From assembly GCF_025165795.1 (NCBI RefSeq), contig NZ_JAJAGO010000017.1, forward strand, positions 1 through 64,000: a stretch of 64,000 nt of DNA, written 5' to 3'. The position numbers were made by a program, and so were the translations under genes. This DNA comes from Streptomyces gossypii (lineage in GTDB: Bacteria; Actinomycetota; Actinomycetes; Streptomycetales; Streptomycetaceae). Shown here in pieces: positions 61,124-64,000 of this stretch. The stretch's first letter is position 1. Each line of letters opens with the position of its first letter. Below the pieces are notes generated by a model. It made no database searches and was not told where the DNA came from. It saw only the letters and a list, made by a program, of their open reading frames with translations.

Positions 61124-61882
61124 TCAGGCGTCTCGGCGCTGTAGAGCCGTCCCGCCCGCTCCCACGGCCAGGGCCGCCCATCCGGCCATCACCGCGAGCC
61201 CCGTCCAGGCGCCGAGGGTGCCGTCCGGCTGCGGGTGCAGGATCTGCTGACCGGCCTGGTCCGGCAGGAACTGGATCACCTGGCTCTCGGTACCGACCAC
61301 CGGGGCGAGCAGGAACAGCAGCGGGACGAGGATGCCCAGCGCGGCGACGGGACCGCGCACCAGTACGGCGGTACCGGCGGCCAGCAGCGTCAGCAGCATC
61401 AGGTAGAGCCCGCAGCCGAGTGCCGCCCGCAGCGCTCCGGGGGCGGCCAGGTCCGTACCGTGTTCGCCCAGCAGCGCCTGGCCGCCGCCGACCGAGACAA
61501 GCCCGGTGAACAGCCCGGCAGTCAGCGCGAGTCCGCCGGTGACGGCGAGCTTGCCGAGCAGGAGCAGCCCGCGCCGGGGCACGGCCGCGAGTGAGAGGCG
61601 GACACCGCCGTGGCTGTACTCGGAGGTCACCACGAGCACGCCGAAGCAGACGGCGGCGATCTGACCGAAGGGAAGCCCGTAGAAGGAGCGGAGGACCGGT
61701 TCGAAGTCCTCCGCCGCACCGCCCGGACCGTCGTACAGTCCGCAGGCGAGCAGGCTGATGCCCGTGCTGCCCAGCAGTAGTGCCAGCAGGGCGGCTTGCA
61801 GCGCGCGCACGGAGCGGATCTTCGCCCATTCGGAGCGGAGGACGGGCGCGAGGGGTCTCATGACGGACTGCGTGGCAGACAC
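61124..61882 (-). CDS. ABC-2 type exporter permease
   Basis: 252 residues with about six hydrophobic helices in two groups, preceded by RSEWAKIRSVRALQAALLALL. It matches ABC-2 permeases of drug and lantibiotic exporters. Three bases separate it from its ATPase gene, so the two are made together. Confidence 0.88.
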   Translation of the reverse strand: MSATQSVMRPLAPVLRSEWAKIRSVRALQAALLALLLGSTGISLLACGLYDGPGGAAEDFEPVLRSFYGLPFGQIAAVCFGVLVVTSEYSHGGVRLSLAAVPRRGLLLLGKLAVTGGLALTAGLFTGLVSVGGGQALLGEHGTDLAAPGALRAALGCGLYLMLLTLLAAGTAVLVRGPVAALGILVPLLFLLAPVVGTESQVIQFLPDQAGQQILHPQPDGTLGAWTGLAVMAGWAALAVGAGGTALQRRDA

Positions 61883-61885
61883 GGC

Positions 61886-62632
61886 TCAGGCTCCCTTCGC
61901 ACGGTAGGTCGTCGCTTCTTCGGTCAGCCGCAGGTAGGCCCGTTCCAGGGACGGCTCCTCACCCGCGCCGGCGTGCTCGGCTACGAACTCCTCCAGTGAC
62001 GCGTCGGCCAGCAGACGGCCGCGGCCGAGCACCACGAGGTGATCGGCGAAGCGCGCCGTCTCCCCCATCTGGTGGCTGGAGACGAGCACGGCGCGGCCCT
62101 CCGCCGCGAGCCGCCGCAGCAGTTCGCGGATCCAGGCGATGCCCTCCGGATCCAGTCCGTTGCCCGGTTCGTCGAGCATCAGTACGGGCGGGTCGCCGAG
62201 CAGCGCGGCGGCGATGCCCAGCCGCTGGCGCATGCCGAGCGAGAAGGTGTGCACGCGCCGCCGTGCGGCGGTTTCGAGCCCCGTACGGGCCAGCACCTCG
62301 CCGATCCGGCGCTCCGGTATGCGGTTGCTGAGGGCCAGCGTCAGCAGGTGCTGGTGGGCGGTCCGCGCGGGGTGGGCGGCGGTGGCGTCCAGCAGGGCGC
62401 CGACCCGGCGCATCGGCTCGGGGTAGGAGACGTAGGGGCGCCCGCCGATCAGGGCGTTGCCCGAGGTGGGCCGGTCCAGTCCGAGCACCAGCCGCATGGT
62501 GGTGGACTTTCCGCTGCCGTTGGGTCCGAGGAAACCGGTCACCCGTCCGGGAGCCACTGAGAAGCTGAGCCCTTCGACGGCGGGCACCGCGCCGTAGCGC
62601 TTGGTGAGTTCGTTGATCTCGATCGAGGTCAT
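61886..62632 (-). CDS. ABC transporter ATP-binding protein
   Basis: 248 residues. Walker A GPNGSGKSTT (near 38), ABC signature SLGMRQRLGIA, Walker B VLMLDEPGNGLDPEG, H-loop SSHQM are intact. It energises the adjacent permease. The gene is divergent from a histidine kinase across a perfect 34-bp palindrome, an arrangement seen in detoxification systems. Confidence 0.93.
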   Translation of the reverse strand: MTSIEINELTKRYGAVPAVEGLSFSVAPGRVTGFLGPNGSGKSTTMRLVLGLDRPTSGNALIGGRPYVSYPEPMRRVGALLDATAAHPARTAHQHLLTLALSNRIPERRIGEVLARTGLETAARRRVHTFSLGMRQRLGIAAALLGDPPVLMLDEPGNGLDPEGIAWIRELLRRLAAEGRAVLVSSHQMGETARFADHLVVLGRGRLLADASLEEFVAEHAGAGEEPSLERAYLRLTEEATTYRAKGA

Positions 62633-62680
62633 GGTCCGAGGCTGCCGCGCACGGGCGGCCGGACGCTCCCCCCACGCGCG

Positions 62681-62714
62681 GGTGTCACCTCCCCCGGCCG
62701 GGGGAGGTGACACC
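62681..62714. promoter_or_regulatory. Perfect 34-bp palindrome between ABC exporter and kinase genes
   Basis: Arms GGTGTCACCTCCCCCGG and its exact complement join with no spacer. It lies 49-82 bases before the ATPase start and 27-60 bases before the kinase start. Probably the operator of the cognate response regulator, or a paused-transcript hairpin. Confidence 0.75.
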
Positions 62715-62740
62715 GGTACGAGGGCTGGCAGGATGAGCGC

Positions 62741-64000
62741 GTGCCCGTGATCCGTGCCCTGCTCAGTCCGCTGACGCGTGCTGTCACCTACACCCGCTGG
62801 CTGCATCTGATCCTGGGCGGTACGGCCGCCGTCATCTGCGGGATGGTCTTCCCCGGGCTGGACTACCTGTGGGAACTCCAGACGCTCTGGGCACTCGCGG
62901 TGCCGGTGCCGCTCGCCTTCCTCGCGGCGATGGTGCCCGGCATGCGGCTGGCCGAGGGCCTCCAGGCGAGGCTGATGCTGCTGCCGGGGCCGCATGCCCG
63001 GCATCCGGGCGGTGGCGGCGCCGCGATCTCCGCGGCGCCGTCCAGCTCCTGGCAGGACCGCTGGCGCACCGCGGGATGGCTGGTGGTGCGGATCGAGGCG
63101 GGCGCCTGTGTCATGACGCTCAGCATTGTGCTGCCGTCCCTGTCGCTGTCGCTGCTGAACGCCGCACTCGGCGGCGGCCGGGACTTGGGGAGCGCGGTGC
63201 CCGTCACGGGCGACCACTGGTGGTACGCGCCCCTCGCCGTGCTGCCACTGGCCGTCCTGGCTGCCCTGGTGGTGGGTGCGGGCGCCGGGCTGACCACCGC
63301 GGCGCGCCACCTGCTCGGGCCCTCGGCGGCGGAACGGCTGGCCGAGCTGGAGGAGCGCAACGAGCGCCTGCTGGAGCGCGGGCGTCTCGCCCGGGAGCTG
63401 CACGACTCGATCGGCCACGCCCTGACCGCCGCGGTCGTGCAGTCGGGCGCCGCGCGTGCCTCCGGGTCCCCGGAGTTCACCGGCCGGGCGCTCGTCGCCA
63501 TCGAGGAGACCGCACGGGACGCCCTGGAGGATCTGGAGCGGGTGCTGCGTCTGCTGCGTGAGGGCACTCCGGGGCCGGGCAGCAGGCCGGGGCTGGCGGA
63601 CACCGGGCGGCTGCTGGACTCGGCACGCGCGGCCGGGGCCACCGTCCGGCCCGAGGTGACCGCGGATCTGGCGGCGCTGCCGGGCCCGGTGTCGCGGGAG
63701 GGCTACCGGATCGTCCAGGAGGCGCTGACCAACGTGCTGCGGCATGCGGGCCCGGTGGCGGTGTCGCTCCGTATCACCGCGCGGGACGGCGCTCTGGAGC
63801 TGGACATACGCAACGCGCTGCCCTGCCCGGCGGCCCCCTCCGGGGTGCCCGGCAGCGGACTGCGCGGCATCCGGGAACGTGCGGCGCTGCTCGGCGGCGA
63901 GGCCGAGAGCGGGCCCTGGGGCGACCGCTGGCGGGTGTACGCCCGGCTGCCCCTGGGCGTCGCGGCTGCGGATGCCAGGGCGGCAGCACGAGCGGAGGCG
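62741..64000 (+). CDS. Sensor histidine kinase (NarL-type partner), 3' end cut by window
   Basis: At least 420 residues from GTG 62741; no stop before the window edge. Four hydrophobic segments come first, then a HisKA_3 dimerisation helix with the phospho-acceptor His221 in ARELHDSIGHAL and a GHKL ATPase (GYRIVQEALTNVLRHA; GSGLRGIRERAALLGG). Kinases of this class signal to LuxR-type regulators, which should lie just downstream. It is divergent from the ABC exporter that it probably controls. Confidence 0.9.
   Translation, partial: MPVIRALLSPLTRAVTYTRWLHLILGGTAAVICGMVFPGLDYLWELQTLWALAVPVPLAFLAAMVPGMRLAEGLQARLMLLPGPHARHPGGGGAAISAAPSSSWQDRWRTAGWLVVRIEAGACVMTLSIVLPSLSLSLLNAALGGGRDLGSAVPVTGDHWWYAPLAVLPLAVLAALVVGAGAGLTTAARHLLGPSAAERLAELEERNERLLERGRLARELHDSIGHALTAAVVQSGAARASGSPEFTGRALVAIEETARDALEDLERVLRLLREGTPGPGSRPGLADTGRLLDSARAAGATVRPEVTADLAALPGPVSREGYRIVQEALTNVLRHAGPVAVSLRITARDGALELDIRNALPCPAAPSGVPGSGLRGIRERAALLGGEAESGPWGDRWRVYARLPLGVAAADARAAARAEA

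Overview
The window is high-GC actinobacterial chromosome, almost certainly Streptomyces. The evidence is the strong G/C preference at third codon positions, frequent GTG starts, GTGA/ATGA gene overlaps, DUF397/DUF5753 regulator genes, and MurT-GatD and biotin loci of the type familiar from that genus. I saw no rRNA, tRNA or CRISPR array.

Region 1 (about 0.3-33 kb) is a contractile injection system (CIS) locus of the phage-tail-like eCIS family. The structural operon at 20.5-32.9 kb runs: sheath, tube, a probable assembly pair (one member DUF6760), a proline-rich QR-repeat protein, a second tube-like protein, LysM hub protein, VgrG-like spike, PAAR tip, gp25-like wedge, baseplate J, a tail/baseplate protein, and a zinc-ribbon/transmembrane/discoidin-like protein. 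Upstream lie a DUF4157 protein, a membrane protein with Ig-like repeats, a LuxR regulator, an exported VWA protein, the Pvc16-like terminator and the AAA+ ATPase. Next to them on the other strand is a MoxR/VWA-metallopeptidase/unknown trio. Divergent from the sheath is a protein of about 1138 residues that ends in an HNH-nuclease-like tip. Its stop codon overlaps the start of a small gene that I interpret as an immunity gene. Both the tip and the small gene are AT-richer than their surroundings. I see no tail fibre and no obvious tape-measure gene, which fits the fibre-less, cytoplasmic CIS known from Streptomyces.

Within and beside that locus is accessory DNA. It includes a blasticidin-S-deaminase-like gene, a decayed whiJ/abaA-type trio (DUF397 gene intact, DUF5753 regulator and ATPase both frameshifted), and a lower-GC patch at 33-35 kb with a leucine-rich-repeat protein, an unknown protein and a MITE-like element with TA duplications.

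Region 2 (35-64 kb) is mostly core or near-core chromosome. It holds an acyl-CoA dehydrogenase divergent from a TetR gene with a palindromic operator, peptide deformylase, murT-gatD, a CtaG-like protein, a PARG-like TIGR02452 protein, a secreted M28 aminopeptidase, a GH43-AbfB arabinanase-type enzyme, a divergent bioF / bioB-bioA-bioD locus, two CNNM/CBS transporters, a GDSL hydrolase, purB, a mismatch uracil glycosylase whose stop codon is completed by a second MITE, a PPOX-family protein, and an ABC exporter divergent from a histidine kinase across a perfect 34-bp palindrome. A short threonyl-tRNA synthetase paralogue (catalytic and anticodon domains only) is preceded by a 16-codon leader with three consecutive threonine codons and a 14-bp hairpin, which looks like ribosome-mediated attenuation.
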